Shown here: positions 33,861-45,469 of the stretch, piece by piece
Position numbering within the stretch: position 1 is the stretch's first letter
Layout: every line of letters starts with the position of its first letter
Source: Micrasema longulum
Lineage: Eukaryota; Arthropoda; Insecta; Trichoptera; Brachycentridae
DNA length: 64,000 bases
Assembly: GCA_022494885.1 (NCBI GenBank)
Contig: JAGVSM010000904.1
Location: 32,355-96,354, forward strand
Direction of reading: 5' to 3'
Notes under the pieces: generated by a model
What the model saw: the letters and a program-made list of their open reading frames with translations, nothing else
What the model was told of the DNA's origin: nothing
The model's database searches: none
Program-made: the position numbers and the translations under genes

Positions 33861-34426
33861 ATACGTCCTTAAAAATGCCAATTGGGCGTATATATAAAGA
33901 AATAAATGAAGATAAAATCTGGGTTTTAATCTTACCCGTGCGTTGTAGTTTTTCAGCACTGAGTTTTCAAGAATCTACAAATAATTCATATATTTTATGC
34001 ATATAATTGTGCATCCCATATTACTTTCACTAGTTATTACACGTTTTATCACAGTGATTCATTCGCATTCGACCAATTCAATTACTCAAACGAGATTTGA
34101 ATTTTGAAAAGGAATTAGACTTCTTTGTCGCCTGATCCGATAAGTTAAAGATTCTTGGACCTGCCAATAAGAAATGCCTCTTAGCTAAAGTTGCTGTTCT
34201 ACTTTTTGTATGTAGTAATTTACGGTAGAAAAATATCTTCTAATTATTTTTTGTTGTGCTTTATGTTTTTTAGTGCGCTAAAAGCAGATTAGACATAAAT
34301 TAACATGTTTATATTTATCTAATCGTAAGGAATTGGCTTCTTTGAACAGTTAATTCGATGAATAGGTAGGATGATTTTTATTTATTTATTAACAAAGAGC
34401 CTTTATTTAAAAAAATGTGGGGTTAG
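33861..34426. other. LINE 3' UTR and spacer
   Basis: Sequence just after the Jockey stop is probably its 3' UTR. No independent gene. Confidence 0.35.
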
Positions 34427-34620
34427 GTTAAGTTGTGGTCCCGTGGCTAGTGTCTCAGGCGCACGGCTCAAAGGCCCGTGGTTTGAATCCCACTCCACCG
34501 CATCTTGATTCCCATTTACTTATAGTGAGTTATTTACAACTCCTTGAAAATGGCCCTCAAAATTAAATAAATGTATAAATCATTCGATGCTCAGACATTT
34601 GTGTAAATTAATTTTTTTTT
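34427..34620 (+). mobile_element. SINE3 (copy 2)
   Basis: It has the head GTGGTCCCGTGGCTAGTG, B-box region GTGGTTTGAATCCCACTCC and a body with TAGTGAGTTATTTACAACTCC. It ends in a T-rich tract near 34612-34620. It is in the same orientation as the copy at 41702. Confidence 0.75.
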
Positions 34621-34643
34621 TAAAAACTGGCCTACATGATAAC

Positions 34644-34849
34644 GTTTTCAGCTCTTTTGCCTCACAGCACTTAACAGATGGAAGAATTCAGGAAGTGTGG
34701 ATGTATAAACATGGGCAGAATAGTGAATGTTACACAGTGTGTAAAGTGGCCTCTTAAACCAGCCAATGACAGGTCATAAGCCCTGTAAATGCCTAGACTT
34801 CCATATTCCCTTCTCAAAAATGTTTTCCTTTTCTGTTGCAACAAATTTA
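34644..34849. repeat. foldback repeat, subfamily A, one arm plus centre
   Basis: It begins inside the central domain (GTTTTCAGCTCTTTTGCCTC), runs through AGGAAGTGTGGATGTATAAACATG, and ends with the short end TTGCAACAAATTTA. The other arm is missing, like a 5'-truncated copy. The 79-aa minus-strand frame here is a by-product. Confidence 0.65.
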
Positions 34850-35812
34850 GAAGAATGATGTACATTAGGGTTTTGATGCTTTTAAGAAATTTTATTTGTT
34901 GTTTGCTCATAAACTCGTCTAACCAAAGTAGGGCACAAAATGTCGAACACTCGGAACAATAAAACAGAAGGCCTGTTGACTACACGTTGCTTCAGTTAGT
35001 TTTTGTCTAAAAGACCAAAACACAAATCTGCAGAAATAGAGCCTTAAGTTTGTTTTTAACGAACTAGGCATAAATAATGACCACTTCCTAAGACAAAATT
35101 CGAAAAAAAACCCTCCTCCAATTTAAAAAAAATATTTTATCATTTTAATTAAAAAATAAAAGCTTTTTTCGAAACTCTTGTTCACTTAAGCCAATTTCGT
35201 TTAAATTGGACTGCGGGACAAAAACAAACTGAAGCGATGTACTGTCAACAGCCCGCCGTTTCCTGAAGAGTTTAAAGTGAACTCCACACCACATGAACAA
35301 ATGCTGAGACGTTCCTATTTATTCAACTTGGGAATATCTTTCCTGATCCTGATAGTCAATTCAAAGTTTAAATAAATGCAGACAATCTATTTTTCGAAAT
35401 ATTATAAGCAAGGTAAAAAATAATGCAACTCCCATGTTAACATAAAAATAAGATATAAAACAAAATAAATCAAAAATTAAAATTTAAGTATTGCTTGCAA
35501 GTTTTAGTTGACTATAAAGTAATTTAGTTTGATTATCACCCATGTATCTGCCAGGATGTGTGGTCAGTACCACCTTCGGCACCTACTTCATACGCCAATA
35601 AGTAAGACCTAAGTTAGCACCCAAAATTCAATATGCAGTTTGACAGGTACCATAACGAATATATTATACTACATATGATTTTTTTTTTAACTCACCCTTT
35701 CTTATCCTCTAAATGTATCCCCATCGTAATCTCACCCCGTTTACAGCAAGTTTTGTGATTTTTTAGGTAACCATTTGATTTATGTGCATATCATTATAAT
35801 AAAATAAATAAA
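34850..35812. other. spacer, no gene
   Basis: No recognisable coding or repeat signal over about 0.95 kb. Confidence 0.4.
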
Positions 35813-35814
35813 AT

Positions 35815-35925
35815 AGCTTTGTTTTTAACCACTAATTTAATAATAATTAATGGTTAAAAACAAACCTGTTTTATTTATTTTATTATAATGAATAACCACA
35901 AAGTTTGTGCTTCAACAATAAACTT
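35815..35925. repeat. Penelope 3' ends, head-to-head palindrome
   Basis: GCTTTGTTTTTAACCACTAAT...AATGGTTAAAAACAAACCTG is two Penelope termini facing each other. They are followed by the usual TTTATTTTATTATAATGAATAACCAC end. No ORF part is present. Confidence 0.6.
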
Positions 35926-36640
35926 TATATATGTATATCTTTCATTGTGCAATTACATAAAATACAATATTTCTTTACAATCAAACCATTTAATTATGTA
36001 GAACGGCTGGTTTATCAAACAAAATAAAATAAAATAATGCCTACACATTCTAATGATTTAATTATAATATATAGTGGAGAAATTAATCAAACCATAACAG
36101 TATTACTAATAATTCAAATATACAAAATCATAATCTAATTTATGATTTTTCCAATTACTAATTTAAATTGAAATGATCATCAAGTTTTTATTAAGATGGC
36201 TACTGGTTTTATAATAATTAATTTGTATAAATATCTAAATAAGTGTTTTTTAATTGATTGATGAATATTAGAATCATGGTGTTTTTTAGCTATCGAGAAA
36301 TTTTAAGCGTTCTAAACCATATGTTGCTGGTGAAAGGAAAAGTTGTTGATTACTGACATTGATTTTATGATATATTGAGTGTTTCGTTATCGATTTCACT
36401 AAGTTTAGAGTTCATAGAATCTGAGCTTTGACGATCAAGGTTCAATTTAATGATTCACTGATCTAGATTGTAGAGGCGTGCCATATCCAAGTGAGTAATT
36501 TATTTGTTATTTTAAAATGCGAGGTTTTACACTTTAATTAAATAATTTTTTGGTATCATAAAAGAGACGAATGAATTATTATCATTATAATTATCGATTA
36601 CGCAACTTCATTGTTGAATCAAATGCTGCCCATTTCGATT
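35926..36640. other. spacer, no gene
   Basis: AT-rich, nothing recognised. Confidence 0.4.
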
Positions 36641-36660
36641 ATAAGTAACATGAAGGTAAG

Positions 36661-37093
36661 CGACCCTTTTCGAAACGTCCCAAATTTTCACCGGACACGG
36701 AGCTATGAGAAGTTATCCATTTAGGTTTAAATTAAGGAATGATGACTATTGTCCATGCGATGATATTTCTTCACAGAGTATCGAACATCTGTTATTTCAG
36801 TGCCCATTTTTCAGTTTGCAACGCCATAATCTTGAAGCAGAATGCAGGAAAGATGTAATATTCTTAACAGATATCCACACTGTTGTTAAAAGTAGTTATC
36901 ACGCGCCATTGTTCTTGAACTTTGCAACAATGGTGATTTGACTCATAAAGGTAATAAACCAAAATCAGTGATTGAACATCTCATTTCCAAGATAAACAAA
37001 AACGATTTTTTCCGAGTACCTAAGCCTTGTACATGATACGTAAGGCTACTAAATACAGGGGTCCAAATATATATATATATATATTTTTTAAAA
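36661..37093 (+). mobile_element. R1/I-type LINE 3' end with 13-bp target duplication
   Basis: The frame reads QIFTGHGAMRSYPFRFKLRN, then CPCDDISSQSIEHLLFQCP, i.e. the FLTGHG...C-C-...H-LF-CP knuckle at the C-terminus of RNase H-bearing non-LTR ORF2. It ends EHLISKINKNDFFRVPKPCT. The tail is (TA)n at about 37068-37084. ACATGAAGGTAAG flanks it (36648-36660 and 37094-37106). The host sequence is repeat F9, whose uninterrupted counterpart is at 43455-43510. Confidence 0.75.
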
Positions 37094-37150
37094 ACATGAA
37101 GGTAAGTTGATTAATTTTACGCTTCGGGTGCCAGTGCTCGAACTATAAAA
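37094..37150 (+). repeat. dispersed repeat F9 (right half)
   Basis: AACATGAAGGTAAGTTGAT...TTTTACGCTTCGGGTGCCAG matches the inverse of 43455-43510. Its left half is at about 36635-36660, separated by the LINE insertion. Confidence 0.6.
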
Positions 37151-38289
37151 TAATCTAGTGTAAAGAACTCTTTAAAATAAATATTTTACTCGATATTTGA
37201 ATTAAACCCAAAACTTCTTTAAGCAGGCAGACATTTACCGTGCTCATGTCCTGTTAATTATCCCGTATCCTTTATATATTTTTTAATGTATTTGTACTTA
37301 CTTAAGGATATTTATTAATTTAAGGTATGTGTTACCAGGCACGTGCGTGAATATTATCAGTAGGGATTCTGACAAAAAATAATCATGTCCTTACTTTTAG
37401 TAGGCATGATAACAGATATAGAGAGGTAAATATCTAATTTGAATCAGTACAGCATAGGATCACTTGTATGAAAACGATGCCTAAGGTACCTAAAACTCAA
37501 GACGTTCTTGAATTTTGGTCGAATTGGATATAATACCCTATTTTAATATTTATACTTTATGTTAAAAGAGTCGTTATTTCTTTGCATTACACATGTTTGA
37601 TGCTCTTATCTCTATGAGTCATATAGAATAATATGACAACGTTATGAACCTTAAAACGCGTGCGCAAAAATCCGATCATTTGTAATAGGACTGGACTCAA
37701 AATTAGTTGTATCCAGATTCCGGCATTTCTAACGAATGCTATCAAGTCCAAGGTACCTTGGTATTTAGCACGTTGATATAGGAAATGCACATACGTAGGT
37801 AGGAAAGCGATATTTTTAGGACTACTTGTATCTTCTTTTTTTCAAACACTTTGTTAAGTTTTTTGTATAATAGTTCTTAATTTAAATTCTTATTGATTTT
37901 CGTGAGTGCCATACCAGAGTATTGTTACTCTGGTGGGTACCAATAGCAAACTATATAAAGATAGCACAAGGGCTATAATCGCTCTCTATTTCGTTTTTTC
38001 TCGAAGTCTTCGGTAGTCACGAAGCGCACTGTGCTTTAAAATAAATATTGTATACAGTCCACTATTATCAAGATCTTTTATTTAGTAGAGATCGCCGTCA
38101 TATTTATTGAATTGGCTACAACACCAACACACATTTTTCCACACTTATATTATTTTAAATAATAAAATACATATTATTATTTTCAACTATTCAAGGGATG
38201 CGCCGCATTCACAGTATGTATGGACGGAGCGTGCCTGGTGGATACTATTTTTATTATTATAATTTTAGATATTGTTGTAATTTTTTATT
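37151..38289. other. spacer, no gene
   Basis: 37890-37945 holds a short inverted pair (CCAGAGTA/TACTCTGG at 37914-37933). No coding signal was found. Confidence 0.4.
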
Positions 38290-38463
38290 TTTTAAAGAAA
38301 TATTTGCGTTCTTATGATTAACTCAAATATTTGATTTGAGGGCCATTTTCAACGAATATAACTCACTATCAGAAAATGAAGTCAAATTGTGGTAGAGTGG
38401 GATTCGAACCACGGACCTTTGAGCCGTGCGTCCGAGACAGTAGCCACGGGACCATAACCCAAT
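38290..38463 (-). mobile_element. SINE3 (copy 3)
   Basis: The minus-strand head is GGTCCCGTGGCTACTGTC with B-box region GTGGTTCGAATCCCACTC. The body (GAGTTATATTCGTTG, AAAATGGCCCTC) and length match the other SINE3 copies. Confidence 0.75.
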
Positions 38464-38934
38464 CTTATTTTTATTTAATTTAATATCACGTTTATTATTA
38501 TATCTCATATAAAACGTTTTCGATTGACACGTGCGTTTTACCCAAAAAGCTGAAATGCGCTTAACCCAATATAAAAAAAAAAAAAACACTTTTTTTGGTG
38601 CTTTTAATTGTAATTGGGAAGTACACTGAATACGTTTTCCACAGATGGTGGAATATTAAAAAAACATGCATTCTAAATTAACTTAAGGCCAGACGTCTAA
38701 CGCTTGGATCAGTACATCTACGGCGATAGAAGCAGTCATTTTCAATGCACGCAACCAGCGCAATAAGCTCGGTAAACGCGTATTTGCGGTCTCAAGCTCT
38801 ATGGAATAGAATGCTGTCCCAGCAAATGTGCGAACCGAACTGTGAAAGTGCAGTGAAGTTTCGGAAAAACCTTTAAACCCACGTGTTCTCTAAATCATTT
38901 AAATAAATCCTTTTAAATAATCTCTTTTAATACC
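38464..38934. other. spacer, weak LINE-like coding trace
   Basis: The GC-richer stretch 38690-38870 has no continuous frame. It may be the decayed upstream part of the LINE tail that follows. Confidence 0.3.
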
Positions 38935-39355
38935 CTGTCATCGCTCTAATTTTTTTGCCCCCTCTTTCACAGTAGTAGCCACTCGATTGTGGAATAATCT
39001 ACTCACTAATGTTAGATACGCTCCTTCTTTATTTACATTTAAGTCATGATTGAAATGTCACTATCTAAATATTTAAATTGTTTCTTTATCCTTCTTCTTT
39101 CCTTCCCATCCCCTCTCCTCTCTTCATAGTAAAGTGTTATTTTTTTATATTAATATTTATTTTTGTTAATCTTTGCTTTTAATTTTTGTATAAAATTGTA
39201 AGATTCAATATGTCCATGTATTTATAATTTTCTCAAACTGAACGGTTTGGGTAGGTAGGAAGAAATTGCCTTAAGGCAATATGCCCGCCCTTATATGTAT
39301 ATTTATTGTATATGTATATAAAGTGTCAAATAAAAATAAAATAAATAAATAAATC
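38935..39355 (+). mobile_element. Jockey-like LINE 3' end
   Basis: VATRLWNNLLTNVRYAPSLF followed by TFKS is the last segment of a Jockey-clade ORF2 ((S/A)ARLWN-LP...-SL--FK). The 3' UTR is pyrimidine-rich, then has GGAAGAAATTGCCTTAAGGC and AATATGCCCGCCC before an AATAAAATAAATAAATAAAT tail. The end is shared with 50575-50975 (GGAAGAAATTGAC...AAGCCCGCC), so both are one family. Confidence 0.65.
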
Positions 39356-40894
39356 CGTATAATGCGCTGAAAAAATAAATTTAAAACTTTAATTTAAAAC
39401 TTTAAAAAATTAACTTAAGCTTTTAGTATAATATTCGTAGAATCACTTTGTAATACGCCTTTGAGGTATTAAATTAAGAAAACGGAGTCGAAAATTTTAT
39501 TTATAATATTATTAAAATGCATATGAATTAGTAAATATGTTATCTGTTTTGATAATATCATATTTTGGTAAAAAGCTTCAATAAAAACAAAAGAGTGAAA
39601 AATAAATTCATTTTCATTTCTTTTGCCAGGCTCTTAAAATTAAACTCGAATTGAATTACATAATATTATCACAATGCATCATTATATTTTTACGTACTGA
39701 TTTATATGCCTCGTATTATATATAAACATGTTTATTTCTAAAGTTGTCACATAGCGTTCCTTGCACTTACTGATTACAAGAGAAATATTAATAATTCCCT
39801 TTCAAATGACTTTTACTTATATGCCCGAAGGCTTTGGCGGAGAAATTTCATTGTTGAATACAAAAATCAAATAAAAAACAAGATCGACTCGAGAAAGGAT
39901 CGTTATATAGAGTTATATCATATTGCAAAAATGCGGTTTCTGTATTTAACTATCATTTTATTTACTACACTAAGCGATCATTATTATTAATATTATTATT
40001 CAACTTCATATAATTGATCTTGTTAAAATACTTATATTTAATTGCAGGGAAAGGAGGTATTATTTATAAAGTGTACCATGTAAAAGTTTAATCATAATAT
40101 AATCAATTCATTTTTTCTCGTTATTATAACTTATTTCAAATGGAATAAGATCATTTTTTAATGTCAGTAAATGAAATCGCCAAAATATTGTAATTATTTT
40201 ATTCATCTCGTGTGTATATTTTTTAATTGCAATGCAAAAATAGTTTTTTATGCGTAAGAAATGAAACTGTATAGGTTGTTCTAATAATTTATTTAAAATT
40301 ATGTGTGAAATGTGTAGGCAAAAAAATAATTTCACCTTTAAGTAAACGTAGAGATCGTAATTTTTAAATGAAATTGTCGGGCTTTTCTAATAAAATGTAC
40401 TGTATACATTGATATAAAATGTATTGATGTGTTTAAAAAAAATATTTTTAAAACTAGTATAATAATATTTTATTCAAATAAAAATTCAATGTGTTCTCGT
40501 TATATTAACATCGACAGTTGCAAATAAATTTGTATTTTAGGTAAGTTTACAATAATTTAACTTAATTACTTTGGATTTTTCGTAGTTTTCGTTTTTCATA
40601 ACATTACAATGCCAATGGTCTAAATATGTTTAGTTTTGCAATTTCTTATCCGCCAACATACGTAATTGTATTGCAGTAAACAAACATTTAATTAATTACA
40701 TATCGACACCGCTGGTTAGTTTAAGTACGGAAATTCTGAAAAATCAATTAAAACATTTTTTAACGGTAATTCAATCATTCGTTCACTATACAACGTGGAA
40801 AACAAATACCAGTAAAAAAGTTCATAATTAAAAATCTAAAAAAATGTGGGAGGCGTGAAAATTATAGGGGTAAGTAATGGTACAAATTTCTCAC
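39356..40894. other. spacer / intron of the chitinase-like gene
   Basis: It would be the first intron if the exon at 40895-41170 is real. It contains the plus-strand LINE 3' end at 39450-39515 (CGCCTTTGAGGTATT...GGAGTCGAAAA). I searched the minus strand for a GH18 continuation (SxGG, DxxDxDxE) and saw none. Confidence 0.4.
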
Positions 40895-41170
40895 CTTCTC
40901 CTTTCCTGACGTCCTCAGCAAGAACTTCAATTTCTGTCTCTTCTCCAACAGTTTCTTGGAAATCTCCTTCAACTCCTCGCCCCTGGCGGGTCCCGTGTAC
41001 ACCAGGTGGGTGCAGCCACACGTATCAACATCATCCACAGCCCTCCTACCCTCGTAATAACACACCAACTTCGCCGTCCCCTGCGGCGCGGAGGGACACT
41101 TCGACGACGTCGCCGAAATTGCGAAACTGGCCAGCACCAACAGCCCCGCGGACACCGTGGAAAGCCACAT
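40895..41170 (-). CDS. GH18 chitinase-like protein, first coding exon
   Basis: 92 codons from ATG at 41170 (context CATAAAATGTGG, good for insects) to an AAG|GTGAGA donor at 40895/40894. Residues 1-22 (MWLSTVSAGLLVLASFAISA) form a secretion signal. KLVCYYEG (about 34-41) is the GH18 first strand, CTHLVYTGP (about 54-62) the second, and KLKFLLRTSG (about 80-89) sits where the third strand and SxGG motif belong. The loop is shorter than in classical chitinases and SxGG reads RTSG, so a chitinase-like, possibly non-catalytic lectin or growth-factor-type protein is plausible. The catalytic DxxDxDxE would be in later exons, not found. The exon is far GC-richer than its flanks. Confidence 0.7.
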
Positions 41171-41701
41171 TTTATGAAGTCCTAACAAACGCGACTAGAA
41201 TTGGCAGTTTAGCTTGTTTTAAAGAAGCATTCCTTTGATCCCCCAGACCCACTACCAAATTTCAGAATATAAAAAAACTGTATCAAGCACTTTTTGTGTA
41301 ATGTTTTAAGCAATTTTATTATTTGTTTTAGATTGATTATAGGTTTATTCAGGTACCCGTAGTGTTTCTTAGGCGCTGGCGTTAACTGTGTTTTATATTT
41401 GTAAATATTATTGTGGTGGTTGGATTGTTTGGTGGTCCTAACGCTTGGACCACTTGCGGACTTGTGAGACTACTCAGTATTACTCCGAGCAGCTAGAGTG
41501 TGTTCTATCCACCCTACTCTCGTGCGTGATCTCGTTATGGAAGCAATAGTAAGATACACTCACACATTCTCGCGGAGGCTGTACGGAGCAGGGCTGAGCA
41601 AATAAAAAAAACTCTTACCATTTTAATTTATGAGCTCAAAAAATTAACTCATATGTTGTATCACTCTATTGTAACTAAGTAAGAATAACTCAAAATATGT
41701 G
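41171..41701. promoter_or_regulatory. upstream region of the chitinase-like exon
   Basis: It would hold the 5' UTR and promoter if transcription starts nearby. A TTTATATTC element lies near 41265-41275 on the minus strand, but no convincing initiator follows. A 7-bp hairpin (GTGGTCC...GGACCAC) is at 41431-41453. An upstream non-coding exon is equally possible. Confidence 0.25.
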
Positions 41702-41835
41702 AATCGGCTTGTGGTCCTGCGGCTAGTATTGTGAACTCATGGATCAAAAGTCCGAGGTTCGCACACCACTCTACCACAACTTTATTCCCATTTTTTAACA
41801 GTAAGTTATTTACTACTCGTCGGAAATAGTAGAAA
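41702..41835 (+). mobile_element. SINE3 (copy 4)
   Basis: The head is TTGTGGTCCTGCGGCTAGTA with B-box region GAGGTTCGCACACCACTC. The body AGTAAGTTATTTACTACTCG is shortened at the 3' end. It is the most diverged of the four copies. Confidence 0.65.
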
Positions 41836-42947
41836 TTATTGTGGTTCACTGCAATTTATCTACCTTGCGATAATCAATGCAATCACAAAATATATCTCAC
41901 ACGGTTAAATGATTAAATAAAAACATATTCATGATAAAATCTATGTTGTTTACGTATTTATAGCTATCACTTATTTATAATGATAAAAATATGTCAAAAA
42001 ATTGTTCCACTTTAGTTTATAATTTTTACCAATGACCGGGTTCCGTCGTGAGCGACATCGTCAGATTAAAATGCAGTTCCGCATAGAAATGTCAGTAGAA
42101 AAATTCAACTCATTTATTTATTTCATTAACAGTTTTAAAATATATTTACTATTTATAGACATATGGAGACAAGACTATAATAATATATACAGTAAAACTC
42201 AAATTATGCGGATTAATGAATCTGAGACGTTACCCGAAAATGTATTAATCTGTAAAATTGGATGAACCATTAAATTATGCCAATGTTTTTAAAGAGAACG
42301 TGAAAGATCCCTTTTTATTTCTTTTGAAATAATTAAGCGAATTGAAATCAAATAAAAAACAGTCTTAAAATGCCACTAGCGAAGCGCCCGTTCTGTTTGT
42401 CATTATAACATCTTTATTTTCTTTTTTCTGATGATGATCCGGATATCCGGCAATCCGGATGACTGGAGTTTGGATAAACTTTGTTCTACTTTTATTTTTT
42501 TATATTTTTATTGCCTTACACAATCATTTATTTGGAATCTGAATCCTTTTTTAAATTACACAAATAAAAAAATCGCACATCCATTTCTCACTGGTAAACT
42601 TCTAATACATTATTCATGAATCAAAAATTTTATTTAATGTTTTTTGTTTGGGTTGTTAAGTAGCAGCCCTGGCTTGTATGTAGATCAGATACTATTCGCT
42701 GGTCAGATTATGCTCCGGTTACGTCACCACCGGCGAGTGGGGGGGGAGGACCTCCAAATAATAATAATAATAAATGCACGACCCTGGGAAAACTGGGTAA
42801 GATATTCCAATAATTGCTTATTTTTCATTTTTAATTTCGTCCACTTTGATAGATTCGTTTTAATTCACAAACATAATTAGCAGTAAGTATGAGTTAATTA
42901 AATTGAATCAACGTTTCTGAGATAAATTAAATAGTACCATTAACCTC
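41836..42947. other. spacer, no gene
   Basis: A 77-aa frame at 42032-42265 has no signature. CACCGGCGAGTGGGGGGGG and an (AAT)n run at 42757-42772 are locally unusual. Confidence 0.4.
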
Positions 42948-43018
42948 TATAGCAGTGGTTAGAACTTTATACTACTGAGTACGTACATAGTTCCGGGTTC
43001 GATTCCATGTAGACAAAG
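42948..43018 (+). repeat. tRNA-like sequence (SINE head or tRNA pseudogene)
   Basis: CTATAGCAGTGGTTAGAAC resembles an A-box region and GGGTTCGATTCC (42993-43004) is a B box at the right spacing. The acceptor ends do not pair well and no second copy was seen, so it is not a functional tRNA gene. Confidence 0.45.
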
Positions 43019-43301
43019 TATCAATAATAATATAATTGATCACCTCAGTAAAATTACATCAATTTCATTGCAAAATCATGTTTACTTTGCACGCCAGTAA
43101 ATTTATTTATTTAATTTTATAATAAACATTCTTTAAAGTCTCAATTTAATTTTTTTGTATTATTAATTAAATCTGCATTCACTTTATAACGCTTCATTAG
43201 AAATTATTATAATAACGTTGTTATTAGTGATATACGTTTTATTCTAGTAAAAAACATAAACATAATTTTGGGACAGCACTCCACATATAGACGTCACTTT
43301 T

Positions 43302-43412
43302 TTTTGCACCACTCCAGGCCAAGAGGCCCAATAACAGTAGTGAATTACAGCACAGAACACCCAGGCGTGAGAAAAATCACGTTCAATTTTAGTGTTCTCG
43401 AAGGGTGAAAGT
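43302..43412 (-). mobile_element. SINE1, truncated
   Basis: The poly(A) side (TTTTTTTTGCACCACTCC) and body (CACCCAGGCGTGAGAAAAATCACG) are present and the tRNA head is missing. The same truncation pattern occurs at 48418. Confidence 0.65.
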
Positions 43413-43454
43413 GAAATATTGATTTTCTTTGTTTTTCAAACTGTAATATTTCAT

Positions 43455-43510
43455 TGTTTATAGCCTGGCACCTGAAGCGTAAGAATGATCACCTTACCTT
43501 CATGTTACAT
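43455..43510 (-). repeat. dispersed repeat F9, uninterrupted
   Basis: CTGGCACCTGAAGCGTAAG...CCTTACCTTCATGTTAC is the inverse of the F9 copy split by the LINE at 36.7 kb. A further scrap (CTGGCACCTGAAGCGTAAGA) is at 43800-43820. Confidence 0.6.
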
Positions 43511-43614
43511 ATACTTGAACAATGCTGCATTTGGTCTACAAATGCAGTGCCCTATCCGCCACTGGCTATGGAAAGTGGACAATGATGATGATGGTATTTA
43601 CAAAAATCTTAAAA

Positions 43615-43715
43615 GAATTTAAGAAATATTGATGTTTAAACATAGACAGATGGTAATTCTCACACAGTTTTGTAAAGTGGCCTTTTCAACCAGCCAATCA
43701 TATATTAAAATTTAT
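43615..43715. repeat. foldback central fragment
   Basis: AGAAATATTGATGTTTAAAC, ATAGACAG, GTAAAGTGGCC and AACCAGCCAATCA appear in family order. Arms are absent. Confidence 0.5.
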
Positions 43716-43830
43716 ATATACATATTATTTTGATTGTGTTGGTGTAAAATATTTATTTAAAACTGTTTTTTAATACTAGAATATTTGATAGTTCCTGAAC
43801 TGGCACCTGAAGCGTAAGACTGATCGTCTC

Positions 43831-44225
43831 TTCTTCTTCTTCTTCTTGCGGTGCCTTACCAGGTCCTTTCGACGTTGGCGATCACTTCGGCAAAAGCATT
43901 TTGGTTTTGCGCTAGTCCGAAGCCAGGACAACTGCTTGTTAAATGTATTCCTAGGAAAAAATAGCCATGGTGGTTGCCTGTTGCCTTCTCTGCTGGATTT
44001 TTCTGTCGGGATTACCTTCCCTTAGCTGGTTGGTTCTAGTTTGGAGGCGCCAGAAATTCGCCTTTCATCCTCTCGTTATCTGCTGTGATCACACCGTTAT
44101 GAGTGTGATCCCATTGCCCGGGGTTCACGTCGTGGACGCCAACGAGTTGGACTAGTCAGTAGTGTTGCCGGTGGAATGCAACTGGGCATTCGCAGCATTT
44201 AATAGAATCACACCTTCCTGCAAGA
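43831..44225 (-). repeat. dispersed repeat F7 (copy B)
   Basis: Inverse of 10502-10893. On the minus strand it ends in GCACCGC(AAG)6-type sequence at 43831-43850, then a scrap of F9, suggesting tail-primed insertion into F9. The 62-aa plus-strand frame is antisense noise. Confidence 0.6.
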
Positions 44226-44296
44226 TGTGACTCACTGCGACCCTACTGACGGTTTGAACCCCTTTTTTCCTTCATGCATGAAAAATGATCAAGATA

Positions 44297-44470
44297 CGCT
44301 GCGATTGGTGTACCAATGCAGTGTCTTATGCACCATCAGGTGCGGGAATAAAGAGGAACAAGATCCTTTATAATATTTGTGGTGATATACTGTTGACAAC
44401 TCAACACAGGACTTTTGGTCCCATGGAGTTGGGACTTATGAGTCAAAAATGTGTAATAAACTCTTTGTAA
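44297..44470 (+). repeat. dispersed repeat F8 (longest copy)
   Basis: GCGATTGGTGTACCAATGCAG (imperfect inverted TTGGTGTACCAA inside), CACCATCAGGTGCGG, and the GGACTTTTGGTCCCATGG end are shared in pieces with 826, 10925, 15578 and 17868. No ORF. Confidence 0.55.
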
Positions 44471-44559
44471 GTAATTAAAATAATGACATCATAAACCTTG
44501 TAAATGATTGAACTTTCATTTTTCCTTCCACATATCAATGTTTATAAAATGAAATAGTA

Positions 44560-45260
44560 ATTTTTACCCATCAAAACTCTTTATTGCTTACTAGTTCGAC
44601 CCCATCTAGAACACGCTTCTCCTATTTGGTCTCCATTCTACAGGACTCATATTGACCACATCGAGTCTGTACAACACCGTTTTCTTAGAAAAGTGGCATG
44701 ATTAATCGGATTACAAAGGGGTAATTATTTCTTTTTTGAAATAGAGCAATCTCTTAATCTGTCTTCATTGGAGAGACGAAAAACTGAGATGGACTTTCAA
44801 AATAATTAATGCTATAAGTGATGTCCCATCTCTGTTCCCAACTATGTCACAAGAAGTCAAAATCTGCTACTTATTTAATCTTCTAAGAGCAACTTTTGTT
44901 TTTATGCTGCAATGTCCAGAATGTGTAGATTCGTCAGTTCATTACACGTTTTGGAATTTTTTGGGATAGATCTTCCAACTTTTCGTAGATCTCTCCGCGA
45001 CTAAACAGTGTGAGATGAAGTTGGATTGGCATGATTTAGCTCGCTTTCGTTTTTATAAATTTATAGTATATCATTATTGTATTGCCCTTGTTTGTCTTTG
45101 CTACATAATTTTATGTTCTTTTTGTTCAGTTTCTTGTATTTATGTTTCTTCATGTAATTGGTTTAAGCCGTATATAGAACAAAAAAAAAATAGTAATAAA
45201 AAAAGGCATCGATTTACAAATTTTGGTCTTTTTATATCTTTACTGCAAATATATCTGTGC
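44560..45260 (+). pseudogene. Jockey-like LINE ORF2 C-terminus
   Basis: LVRPHLEHASPIWSPFYRTH, then HIESVQHRFLRKVA and EQSLNLSSLERRKTEM across frameshifts, reaching MSRMCRF and a 3' UTR. The LE-(A/S)S-IWSP signature matches the copies at 33139 and 59150. It is inactive. Confidence 0.65.
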
Positions 45261-45469
45261 TGAATATTTCCATAATTTTTAATAAGTGAAAACGTTTGAT
45301 AATAATCCGAAATGTCTTCAGTTTATATATTTATGAACGCTTCTCATCTGACTTATCTGACTCAGCAGAATGTGAGTGTAAACAGAACGGAATAGAATGT
45401 ACATACATATATTAATTACATCGCGATAATTGTACGGATTTGTAGATAAGACTAATTAAAACAAAAGCT

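Noticed and set aside
40846..41238. 130-aa plus-strand frame rich in Pro/Ser/Thr
   Set aside because: It is antisense to the chitinase-like exon; the minus strand has a signal peptide, GH18 motifs and a splice donor.
42948..43018. Functional tRNA gene (also at 49735, 62795, 33520, 52245, 22398)
   Set aside because: B boxes are present but acceptor stems do not close, and most are joined to SINE bodies.
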